A stretch of 64,000 nt of DNA from Notamacropus eugenii. Taxonomy: Eukaryota; Chordata; Mammalia; Diprotodontia; Macropodidae. Positions 12,801 to 20,800 of this stretch are shown in pieces. Both the position numbers and the translations under genes were made by a program. The stretch covers positions 57,338,919-57,402,918 of the forward strand of contig NC_092875.1 in the NCBI RefSeq assembly GCF_028372415.1, written 5' to 3'. The notes under the pieces were generated by a model. The model was given only the letters and a program-made list of their open reading frames with translations, was not told where the DNA came from and did no database searches. Each line of letters opens with the position of its first letter. The first letter of the stretch is position 1.

Positions 12801-13402
12801 AGCTATGTGACCCCGGGCAAGCCCCTTAACTGCTATCTAGCCAAAGCGCCAGCGGTTCTCTCGGGTCTCCCGTTGACACCCGCAGCACGCGGAAGGAGAC
12901 ACGTGAAGGGGGCGGAGTCGGCCTCGAAGGCGGGGCCTTCGGCAGCCGCCATTTTGTGTCGCTTCCAGAAAGGGGAGGCGTCCATTTGAGCCCGCGGCGA
13001 GGGCAGAGGACGGCCTAGGCCGCTAAACTTCACCGGTTGGAGTAGCTCCTCAGTCAAGCCACGGCACATCCCCTTCCCTTCCCCGCCGCTCAGCTCTCAG
13101 GCAATAAGGCCCGGCCAGGGCAGCCAGGCCACCTCGGCGCAGAGCCGGCCAATCCACAGCGAGGTCCGGCGGAGAGACAGCCATCCCTACCAATCAGAAA
13201 GCCGATTAATCCCTCCCCCCCCACCCCTAGTAGGATAAATTTTCCCTAATGCTGACATAACCCCGACACCTCCTTCCCTCCGCGCTCGGACGACCCCTGG
13301 CGTGCCTCGCATCTCTGCCCGGTTAGGGAGCTTGGAGAACAGAGTCCTGCCTGCCCCCGCTAAGTCCCTCCTATTGGACCCACCTCCGTATCCCGTCTCC
13401 AT
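574..13402 (-). CDS. AKAP8: AKAP8 (AKAP95), 5' part: coding exons 1-4
   Basis: Nuclear A-kinase anchoring protein 95, known to bind PKA RII, associate with chromatin and the nuclear matrix, and regulate splicing. Only the N-terminus is in the window. Coding exons are 13384-13402, 2837-2875, 1922-1954 and 574-853 (19, 39, 33 and 280 nt); all join in phase and give about 124 residues. The product starts [14 protein letters not shown] and runs through [14 protein letters not shown] and [20 protein letters not shown], which I recall as nearly identical to human AKAP8. This tyrosine/glycine-rich region is the part of AKAP95 reported to bind hnRNPs and drive condensation. The zinc fingers and RII-binding helix lie beyond the left edge. 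The start is chosen because it sits in a CpG island, matches the known N-terminus and is followed at once by a GT donor. AKAP8L lies 1.4 kb upstream in the same orientation and is its paralogue. Confidence 0.93.
854..1921 (-). other. AKAP8: AKAP8 intron 3
   Basis: About 1.07 kb between exons 3 and 4. AT-rich, no repeat family or further exon recognised. Confidence 0.6.
1922..1954 (-). CDS. AKAP8: AKAP8 coding exon 3 (33 nt)
   Basis: Small phase 1-1 exon encoding [11 protein letters not shown], with acceptor TTTAAG|GT and donor CAAG|GTATGT. It matches human AKAP8 AYGTGVASWQG. It has the same length and phase as AKAP8L exon 3. Confidence 0.9.
1955..2836 (-). other. AKAP8: AKAP8 intron 2
   Basis: About 0.88 kb. 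Contains an oligo(A) stretch near 2769-2790, which could be the tail of a degraded retroelement. Nothing else recognised. Confidence 0.55.
2837..2875 (-). CDS. AKAP8: AKAP8 coding exon 2 (39 nt)
   Basis: Encodes [14 protein letters not shown], with acceptor ACATAG|GT and donor CAGG|GTGAGT. Phase 1 at both ends. The AWSTG/TWNSG pattern is shared with AKAP8L exon 3, so this is a repeated unit within the AKAP8/8L N-termini. Confidence 0.92.
4060..4350 (+). repeat. L2/MIR-headed interspersed repeat
   Basis: Reads as a degraded copy of the repeat containing GCACTGTGCTAAGTG, then GGAGCTTACAAACAAATAGGG. Related copies lie at 10255-10770, 29596-30175 and 36735-37255. The family name is uncertain. 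Confidence 0.55.
4454..4703 (+). repeat. Marsupial CORE-SINE (MAR1-like)
   Basis: tRNA-like head CGCTAGGTGGAGCCATAGTG, the middle GACACTTACGAGATGTGTGA, the core CCTGGGCAAGTCACTTAAC, and a 3' end GAGTCAGACAGGACTGAAAC followed by AAATGAACAAAA. This head-core-tail order is typical of marsupial tRNA-derived SINEs. The family name is from memory. Confidence 0.75.
4705..4845 (-). repeat. MIR-like SINE fragment
   Basis: Antisense MIR signature: GCAGATGAGGAAA, then GGATTTGAACCCAAGTC and TTCCACTATAACACCA. Confidence 0.6.
5140..5345 (-). repeat. MIR-like SINE fragment
   Basis: Antisense MIR core: TTTTATGGATGAGGAAAATG, then GGATTTGAACCCAGTTCTTC. Strongly diverged. Confidence 0.6.
6098..6540. repeat. 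L3/CR1 LINE fragment
   Basis: Degraded match to the CR1/L3 segment with the order TCTTCTCTAGGCTAAG, ACCATCCTGATAGACATG, ACACTCTACAGCTTGTC. Another piece of the same family is at 26640-27340. Confidence 0.55.
6590..6890 (+). repeat. L2 LINE 3' fragment
   Basis: Contains degraded L2 3'-region words such as CTGATCAAGAAGCTTAAGG, GGCATTTAAAGTCC and CTTTCCAGGCTGATTACAC. Old. The following 6895-7240 looks like tail sequence of the unnamed repeat seen at 10255-10770. Confidence 0.6.
7940..8620 (+). repeat. Marsupial L1 3'-end fragment
   Basis: The end of an L1: TCACACCCAGAAAATTGGT, ACCAGTCTGGAAAGGAATTT, TTTGACCCAGAGCTTTCACT, TTTATAGCAGCACTTTTTGT and GTTGCAAAGAATTAGAAAC. These correspond in order to the mammalian L1 ORF2-end/3'UTR region. 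The reading frame is broken and only this end is present. Confidence 0.75.
8865..9235 (+). repeat. Marsupial SINE split by a hAT miniature element
   Basis: Left half ends TGGGCAAGTCTATTAAC...CTTAGTG. Right half resumes CAATTCTCTGAGACTATG and ends TATACCAATGAAATTACAAG. These are consecutive parts of a CORE-SINE. The 157-bp insert 8992-9148 separates them. Confidence 0.65.
8992..9148. mobile_element. hAT-like miniature element (157 bp)
   Basis: Ends CAGAGGTGTCAAACTT and, inverted, CAGTGGTGTTAAACTCTT, giving inverted termini. Flanked by ATCTATGC (8984-8991) and CTCTTGGC (9149-9156). Both are diverged copies of the CTCTAGGC expected in the interrupted SINE, so they read as an old 8-bp target duplication. 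A second copy is at 11559-11744. Confidence 0.65.
10255..10770 (+). repeat. Unnamed ~500-bp interspersed repeat (L2/MIR-like head)
   Basis: Order of words: TTTATTAAGCACCCCAAGTG, CAGTTTACAATCTAATAGG, GGTTGGGAAAGGCTTCC, GATTTTAGTTAGGACA, GAGAGGGCTTTGAAATGCC, TTGATCTTGGAGGTAA. The same order recurs at 36735-37255 and in part at 29596-30175. Family not identified. Confidence 0.6.
10970..11510 (+). mobile_element. Solo LTR-like fossil (ERV-type)
   Basis: No internal retroviral sequence adjoins it. The order fits a retroviral LTR: a CCAAT box (AGCCAATGGG near 11292), a TATA box (GTTTATAAAAAC near 11343), then an R/U5-like stretch with CTGAATAATA near 11431. Ends are approximate and no clean target duplication was found. 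It looks old and broken. Confidence 0.45.
11530..11890 (-). repeat. MIR fragment carrying a miniature-element insertion
   Basis: Antisense MIR words: CAAAGTCATCTAGT before the insert, and CTAGTCCAACTTTCTCATTT, GATTAGGAAACTGAAGCTC after it. The insert is 11559-11744. Confidence 0.6.
11559..11744. mobile_element. hAT-like miniature element, second copy
   Basis: Shares with 8992-9148 the inner words AAATATTTAACAAAATAAA and GGTTTTCTAAGTCAATATGC and the degraded ends CAGGCATCAAA and GAGTTTGAGACCAATG. The flanks TCTAGTTT and TCTAGTCC look like a decayed target duplication of the MIR word TCTAGTCC. Confidence 0.55.
11975..12330 (+). repeat. CORE-SINE interrupted by an L2-like piece
   Basis: Begins GAGGCAGTGTGGCACTGTCC, then TTGAATTGAAAAC. 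After an insert (about 12060-12220) it resumes TGTGACCCTGCACAAG, TGTTCACGTGCAAAATGGG. The inserted part resembles an L2 3' region (ACTTCAAGAGGTTTTTATGA). Confidence 0.5.
12335..12500 (+). repeat. L2 LINE fragment
   Basis: Contains GGCATTCAAGCTCCTCC, ACCTGTCTTCAATACCTG and TCCCCATTCCAGACATG, diverged L2 3'-end words. Confidence 0.5.
13384..13402 (-). CDS. AKAP8: AKAP8 coding exon 1 (19 nt)
   Basis: Encodes METGYGG with a donor GGAG|GTGGGT. The last base is the first of a glycine codon completed in exon 2. Matches human MDQGYGGYGAW. Confidence 0.92.
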
Positions 13403-13449
13403 GTTGAGTCTACGGTCAGCCAAGAGTTCCTGTTCCTCGACAGCAGCAC

Positions 13450-13461
13450 TGCGCATGCGCT
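13450..13461. promoter_or_regulatory. NRF1 palindrome
   Basis: TGCGCATGCGCT, a full match to the NRF1 consensus, about 50 bp upstream of the AKAP8 ATG on the gene strand. Confidence 0.75.
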
Positions 13462-13515
13462 AAGCCAGCTTTTTCTTTTCCTCCTCTCCACCCCCCCCTC
13501 ACTCGCCGAAAGGCT

Positions 13516-13520
13516 ATTGG
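13516..13520 (-). promoter_or_regulatory. AKAP8: CCAAT box, AKAP8 promoter
   Basis: ATTGG on the plus strand (CCAAT on the gene strand) in GGCTATTGGCTG, about 115 bp upstream of the start codon, a usual NF-Y position. Confidence 0.6.
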
Positions 13521-14119
13521 CTGCTCCACACACCGCCTCCTTCCCCCGTCGTAGTGCCACTGGCTGTCGCGTAGCGCTCGACCCCGCCTTCCGAAGCTCG
13601 AGTGCGCAGTCTCCACAGGTGTTGGGGGAGGTGGAGCGGCGCTTCCAGGCTGGGGCGTGGCTACCTGGAGCCTGGACCGGATCGGGACGAGGGAGACTGG
13701 GTCGTGGAAACTGCAGCAAGGAAGGTCTTGGGAACCACGAATTTTCTTCCAGAAACGTTTAATTTCAACCTGTCCTCAAACTACGGCACCCCGCTCCCGC
13801 AGTCTGGAGCCCAAAGCATCTTCCTTCCCATCATGCTCCGGGACAGGACGACAGAACTCGTCCCCGCGTTCCCCCCTCCCCCCTTCACTGCTGCCGAGGC
13901 CCTGCAGCGTGAGGCTGCGGCTTCGCAACCTTTGCGGTTCCTGCGCCCCACGCAGCATCCTCCCGACCTCGGGCTGAGCTGGCCCTGGATGGGAGCGTTA
14001 AGCAAGGGAGGCTGGGCGTGAGTAAGCCATTGAGAGCAGAACTTCACGTATTAAATCAGCGCCTACACGAGGCTAGGCGCTGTCAGCAGGGGCCCTGCGG
14101 GGCAGGGAGGGAGCGAGCC

Positions 14120-14804
14120 CGGGGCGTGTGACTTTGGGGCAGTTAGGAATCTTTCCTTATCTCCGGTCTAAAAGTCTCCGTTCAGTGCTTCAGATATGTT
14201 CCCGAGACTAAGTAGCACGCCATGGAGCACGCCTTCATGCCACCCTGCGTCAGGCCTGGCCCAGAACTCACGTGTGCAACCACCCGCCGCTCCATGTGCT
14301 TGTCAGCCCCTCCCCTCGAGCCTTCCCACTCCAGCTTCCAGCTTAGGCTCCCTTGCGGGGGTCTCCCTTGGATGGAGCCCGACCTCAGTCCACCCAGAGA
14401 GGATCAGAAGCAGGCACTACCGAACTAAAGGACATTTTGATTTTTGTCAGTTGTCCCTTGTCTGGAAGGACATTACACCTAGTCTGTCTCCACCTCCTAT
14501 CTATCTTCTGCTTGCCACTTCAACCTGTTTATTCATCTCCTTTAAATCCCAAATCAAAACTCATCTATCTAAGGAAGCATTCCCTTATAAGAATTTGGAC
14601 ACACACCTTAGTTTGGGCTATAGTTCTAAGCACAACCAAAAGTACTCATCTATTCCTTACCTCCATCCAGCTCAGGATAGAGCTCTGAGGAGTAGGCACT
14701 TAGTAAAACTATTACAATTAAATAATTTTGATTGTTTCTCCCCAAAGATTGCCCAGCCTCAATCAATCCTTCCAACCAAAAGATTAAAATTTAAGATTAA
14801 GACT
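14120..14804. other. Intergenic gap between AKAP8 promoter and AKAP8L 3' end
   Basis: No gene. Part of 14440-14700 resembles an L2 3' region (CATCTCCTTTAAATCCC, AAACTCATCTATCTAAGG, AAGCATTCCCTTATAAG). The short gap shows how tightly the two paralogues are packed. Confidence 0.55.
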
Positions 14805-17800
14805 TTTATCAGTTCTGACTGAACATTTATTTAAGATTTTTACAAACAATATGTTAATTCTGGCTTTGCAGCAAAAGGAAGAGATTAAAACAATAACTAA
14901 ACAGGCAGAACCAAAACACAGGAAAATTCCTTTTACTAGAAAGAGCCCTTTCAAACTCAGAACCAACCTACCTTTTAGTTATATACAAAGCTGCCTAAGG
15001 AAAAGGACCGGAAGTCAACAGTTTTTCACATACCCTGTTGCAGATACTATAAAAGATGATGCTCCTAAAGGTACCTCAGAATTCAAGGGGCAGAAAACTG
15101 AGGTAAAGTGCAGTTGGGGTTTCCAAACAAACACTCAATCCTCTATACTTTTTTGTCCCATAACCCCCAACTACAATTAAAAAAACCCCAACCCTATTTC
15201 CACAACCATTTACAAAAAAAGCTTTCAAGGGCCAGAATAATAACAGGTATCCGGGTGGGTGTTAGCAATTCTCACACTCCATTAAAAAGATTTAATGATG
15301 GCTCTGAAACAGGGCTGAGCTCTCTCCTATTTCTTCCCTGAAGTGTGGCTCCTTCATTCTTCATCATCATCAGCTTCCACATCCAGGCCAGGGATGCCCC
15401 GGATCTGCTGCTGCAAGGCACCCCCTAACAAGGGTACTGGCTCCTCCTCTGGCACTAGCTCCAAACCTGACTGCTCCTGTACCAAACTCTTGGCTGGGGT
15501 TTGTTGTCCAGCCCTTGCTGTTACTCCAGGCTGCAGGTTCTCTTCCTCTGCCTGCAGCTCAGCTTCTCCTGCTGTGCTTTTCTCCTTGGTTTTGTTCTCA
15601 TCCTCCCCTTCAGCCACTCCTTCTTCTATAGCACTGCCCTCTCCTTCTTCTTGCTCCTTTTCCTCTTCAGGGTCATCTGTGAAGGGATTCTCGCCCTGAG
15701 GATGACAAACACACACCAGTCCATTGGTACTATCTTTCCCAAGCAATCCTGCTCCCTAAATCCCCAAATCTTTCCTTTACTACCTCTCATCACTGCCCTC
15801 ACCAGGGGGCAAGCCAGGATTTCCTCTGCCTCCATTCAACATAGACTAGGATGTCCTCAGTTCTTACCCCCTTTCACAAAATATCTGAGGGCATCTACCA
15901 GTTTGGGGGCATGAGGCAAGTCGTGACTTGCCCTCCCCAAGCTTGAGATTAGCCCAGAAGAGTATTGGGCCAAAAATGGGTATGTGCAAGTGCACACGTA
16001 CTGGAGGGGCGGGCCACAGGCAAGACCCTTCCCTGGGCCAGTGAGGCCTGATTACCTTAAGATAGCGTTCTAGCTTCTTGCTAATGAGCTTATTGTTCAG
16101 GATACTTCGAGCTACTATGAGCGAGGACTTCTTGGACTGTTCCATCATGAGCTAAGAAGAAAGAATAGAACCCACTTGAGCAGTTGGAACCATCCTAACA
16201 GCTCAACTCCCAGGGAGCTAAAGGTCAGGAGCTTCACATAACTACTAATACCCAATTTATTATCTCTATAGCATGTAAAATTTATAAAGCACTCTTTTAC
16301 AAGCCTGTGAGGTGGCTAACACATTTTCAGATAAGAGAGTTTCAATGACTTGCACATGTTCACAAAACCAGTAGGTGTTCAAGGCCAAATTATAATCCAG
16401 GTCACAAGACTCCAAATTCAGCGTTTTCTACTAGACCATGATATCTGTGTTATGGCTTAAAAGTATCACCCTATGGGTAACATGGTGAAGTACCTCTCCA
16501 AGTGTGGCTGATTCTTAAAAGATTTATAGGTCTGTAGGTAGGCCCAGAGCCTAAGTCTTTCCAACTTGGGAGGCTTTGCCCACTTGGTCTTGGAGAATCT
16601 CAAATCACCTCCATAAAGATATAAGAGTAGAACTTTGGTAGAGGGCAAGAATTGTTCCAATTTTACAAGGGAAAAAAACAGAAACGCAAAGAAAAACCAA
16701 TTTGTCCATGGTCGCACAATCAGTAAGTGCATAACCAGATGTAAAGTCAAGCTGTCTGCTTTTAAACCTAGCACTTCCACCGCCACAATTTAACGCTTCC
16801 TTGACTAGAGGCTAGCACCAAAGCACTCCACTCACTCTTCTGTTTCGATTGTGTTCCATGGACTTGAGGTGCTTCTGTATGATCCCAAACTGCATGGGAA
16901 TGAAGAGGTCACAGGCTGCACAGTGAGCTGCCTCCACTTTCTTCACAAAATGCTCCATGGCAATCTCTGCAAGGAAAGAAGATGATGATGTCCAATTCCC
17001 ACCAGTATCCCTATGGGGATAGATTTAGTCCCCAAAGTAAGAGAGACCCACGGATTGCTACTACAAAGTCCCTCTCCAATTACAAAAACAGAGAGTAAGT
17101 CTTTAGATCCAGTCACTGAACACTAACAAAACAGATGCCCTGGTCCTATTAGGGAACTCAACAAACTCACACAAACTCACTTTTTTCCCCTTCCTCTCAC
17201 CCCAAGAATTAACCCCAGGTACTTCAGACTCAGGAAAGACTTTTTAGTTCTCATAAAGACCATGGGAATCCTCTCTAATTTGAATCCAAAATAAAGCCCA
17301 GAAAACAGCTTACATGGACAGTCCAAGTCAAGGCAAACCCAGCTACCTCTTGGGTCAACCTGGTATAAAGAGGAGAGCTGACACTCACCTTGAGTAAGGT
17401 CTTGATCTTTATAGATCTGCTGGATTACACCACTTAGGTCCTCGATGGTTTTGCGACGTTCTTCTGTCTTCTTGGTTTTGTTAGCAACGTATTCCTGCAA
17501 GTGCCAAACAGGAGTTATCAGGATATCCATAACTGAAAAAGTCAGGATGGAAAGGGAGTACATATCTCTTTCGTTTAAATTCTAAAACAAAAAAGCAGGG
17601 ATGGGGTAGCTGAGAAGGAAGCAGACACATGGAAGTTAAGCATATGGCCCTTTCTTGGTCATGTCATTTCCTTTTGGTTTTGTGATGATGCTCTCTTGCC
17701 TAGTCTGGATGACAAAACCTAATATTTGCAATTTTCTCTGTTTGGGAGAAGAATGGAAAGAGGTGAAAGCAGTCCCATTCTCCAGCAAAAAAAAAAGGGA

Positions 17801-20800
17801 AAGGTGATAAAAACCCAATGCACCCCAAAATCAAAAGAGATGATCACCTGCAAAAAGTCTGCAGTCTGTTTTGGCAATTTAGTGCCTACAAACTTGAAAT
17901 GTTCCTTGTGGAACTTGCTGTCTAAGTGGTTAGTCATCTCGTCATCATAAAAGGTCCGATATTTGCAGAGAGAACACACAAACTGGATCCTGATAAAAGA
18001 AAGAACAGAGGTTAAGCAAGGTCTGCATCAAGGGTGTTACTACCAGCACCAGGTCCCTGAACCACAAAAAGAACAAACCCCAGAAATGGGCTGGGGCTGC
18101 TCCCAGGTTCTGATACTCAAATTGCTTCCTTACAGGACTCTGAGGCGCCAGGAAGGGGAAAACTCAAAAGTTCTGAAACCAGTCCCATTCTTCTTCAAGA
18201 AGGGACATTGACACCATGAAGGAAGAATTAAGTCACAGTGCAGAGTGGGGAACAGGTGAGAATTTCTGAACTGTACTACTAGCTAAATAAAGCAGGTTCT
18301 ACTGGCTTCCATAAAGGATAATACAGGAATGTTCTTCCCATAGACTGGAAGAGCTAATTACAGGAGGCAATGCTACAGCTGGTCTAGACTCAGGGGAGTC
18401 AACAGCTTCTGAGAGAGAAAAAGACTAGCTGGAAAGGTGCCAGTGGGATGGTCAGGTAGGTCTCTCCATGAAAGTAGGGAGCACACCTAGGAGAAACAAT
18501 TGGGCCAGGGGAGGGGAGGGCAGCCAAACTTGGAGAATCTGGCCCCATGGTGCAGAGAGAAGAGATCAGTCCTGAGCCATTGCCCGCTGAGAGGTGCTGT
18601 GTCTTCCTGGGGCTCACCACCCCACCCCATCCTCAGCTCATAGAGCCTAGGTATGGTGTAAGGAGGGAGGGAAGGAGGGGCTGGATGCAGCCCAGCCTCT
18701 GGTGCCTGCTGCCTCATCTTCCTCTTCCAAGAACAAAAAAGTCTGACCTGGAAGGAGGGTGCCCAGCATGATGGCAGCTGGGAGCCACCTGTACTGAGGT
18801 GGTCAGGGCCAGGCTGTCCATAGCAGGTTCCCCTGGGGGGGGTTGGGGGCCTGAGCCGAGAGGCAACGGTGGCCGTGGCAGGGGACGGAGGAGGCTGGCC
18901 TCCACCAAGGCCTCAGGACGGGTTCCTACCTCTGCCGTCCATATCTGGGCCACGGGAACAGCTTTGTCTGGAGAGCCCAGGGGCCCGGCGCCGGCTTGGC
19001 TGAGGAAGATCCAGCAAGAGCAAGAGTCTGAGTCTGAGTCGGAGGCAAACACCAGTTCGGGGGCCCTGAGGGCAAATAGACCCGACAGCAGGGGCGTAAA
19101 GGGCTCAGCCACCTGCCGGACACGGGCCTGAGGCAGACTGGCCCCTCCAGCACCAAGTCACGGATATGTGGGAACTTCTGCCATAGACTGGCCATAAGGG
19201 CAGGGCCCAAAGCTCCCGAGATTCCCCCATTGGTGTTTCAGTCTCTCCCAGGCATGGTAGTAGCCACTTGGCCACAAGTTTGGGCTGGAGAGGTGCCTCA
19301 GAGTCTCTGATGAGCTGGCCCCCTCCCTTGGGGGCCAGGGGCCCCCACAGCACCTCTGGACATGTTCGGTGACCTAAGCGCTGGAGCTTCTGGACAACAG
19401 TGCCAAGCAGTGTCAGGTCCCGAGCTGGAGAAGCAGAAGTTACAAGGCGGCCTCTGGGGGGCAGGGGGGACAATTCAGGCTCTTAGGTATGCAACCAGGG
19501 CCTTGGAAGCCCTGACTGGTGGGAAGCAGGGTCCATGCACAGAAGAGCAGGTGCCAGCTGCCAGGGCAACCCAGGGCCCCACTGAAAGGCCAGAGGGAGA
19601 GACGAAGAGGCAGGGCCAGGCCAGGAGTAGAGTACATCATTCATCTCCTGAAAGACCCCAATTGCCCTGGGAAGGTGGGTTGCCTGTGGCTGCCAGGAAG
19701 GCTAGTCATGGGGAAGAGGAAACGGCGCTTGCTGGAACACCTGGCCAGCCACATGTTGCTAGGGCAGAGGTTGGCAGATAAAATGAAAATAGAAAGTGTT
19801 ACCTTTCCACCATGCGGTCCCTCTGTCGCTTCTTCTGCTTCTCCTGGGTCTTCTTGCCAGCCTGTAATTTGCGTTTGATTTGACTGATTTCCTCCTGAAT
19901 GGTCAGTGGTCCTACAAGAACAAGAAGGATAGAAAAACCAGGATAATCATCATATCTATTCTGTAGCATAAAGGGCAGATTCTGTTGCCTTTCTTCCTCC
20001 TAGGTACCGACCAGAGTTGGTGGTATTCATTTGGTAACCTCAACTAAAGTCCAACCTGAAGAGTCAGGGCACCCCAAGTTCCTTTCCAAGGACTCTGTCG
20101 AGGGAGCTGAACGTAGAGATAATAGCTGGGGAGGAAAAGGGAGAGGTGACCCCCTCTTGGTTCTGTACTTCCCAAGGTGTTTCACCCACCTCTATTCCTC
20201 CTGCACTTAGGAAGGACCTCTAGTGGGCCCCAGAGCGCTTATGAACCCCCACTCTCTGTAAAGTTTGAGCCTAAGTTCCCAACCCCACAGCTTTACCAAA
20301 GCACAGCAGCTCGGGAATTCAAAGGCGTTAGTGGGTAGCTTGGTGACAACCCTGACAATAGTTCAGTGGTCAATCCAGCAGGATGGAGGCCATAGGGAGT
20401 GATATAGTACAGCCAATGACAGCTATGTGAAATGTTTAAAATGCCCTGCCCACCCCCCCCAACCAGCCACTGTAGCAACAGTGGCCAACACTGGAGTTGC
20501 TGTTTGGTACCTGCTGGTGCTCATCACACAGGTGGGGGGACACGGACTCCCAACTGGGGCTGGAGAGGCGCTAAGGGAGAGGACACGCAAACCAGAGCCA
20601 TAAAAACTGGAACGAGGGGGCCACGGCTCGGACGTCAACAACTGCCAGCCACTGAGAAGAACTTGCAAGTGGGTGTCACTATGGGACCAGGGAATGGTAG
20701 GAGTCATAGGGCCATGTATGTGTTTGTGGCAGGGGTACGTGTTCCTTAGGGCACCCCAAACTACTTGACCTATCTAGAGATATTGGAGAACAGACAATAG

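Larger units (their letters stand above)
2876..13383 (-). other. AKAP8: AKAP8 intron 1 (10.5 kb, repeat-filled)
   Basis: The large first intron. It holds L3/CR1, L2, MIR, CORE-SINE, L1 3'-end and hAT miniature-element fossils plus one LTR fossil, each listed separately. Its right end runs into the promoter CpG island. The stretch 2876-4030 shows nothing I recognise. Confidence 0.75.
12590..14120. promoter_or_regulatory. AKAP8: CpG-island promoter of AKAP8
   Basis: CpG-rich, repeat-free block around the AKAP8 start codon (13402). It holds two forward CCAAT boxes in intron 1 (GGCCAATCC near 13147, TACCAATCAG near 13190), a CCAAT box on the gene strand at 13516-13520, and an NRF1 palindrome at 13450-13461. 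A YY1-like AAAATGGCGGC on the minus strand sits near 12945-12955. The exact transcription start cannot be read; it probably lies near 13.45-13.5 kb. Open frames on the plus strand at 13.5-14.0 kb look like compositional shadows. Confidence 0.8.

Noticed and set aside
13517-14021. Overlapping plus-strand frames in the AKAP8 CpG island
   Set aside because: High GC removes stop codons in several frames at once, so there is no coding evidence. A divergent non-coding transcript is possible but unsupported.
14196-14822. 208-codon plus-strand open frame between the paralogues
   Set aside because: Overlaps L2-like sequence and has no domain, splice or conservation signal.
15343-15914. Plus-strand Ser/Cys-rich frames
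   Set aside because: Shadow of the acidic C-terminal exon of AKAP8L.
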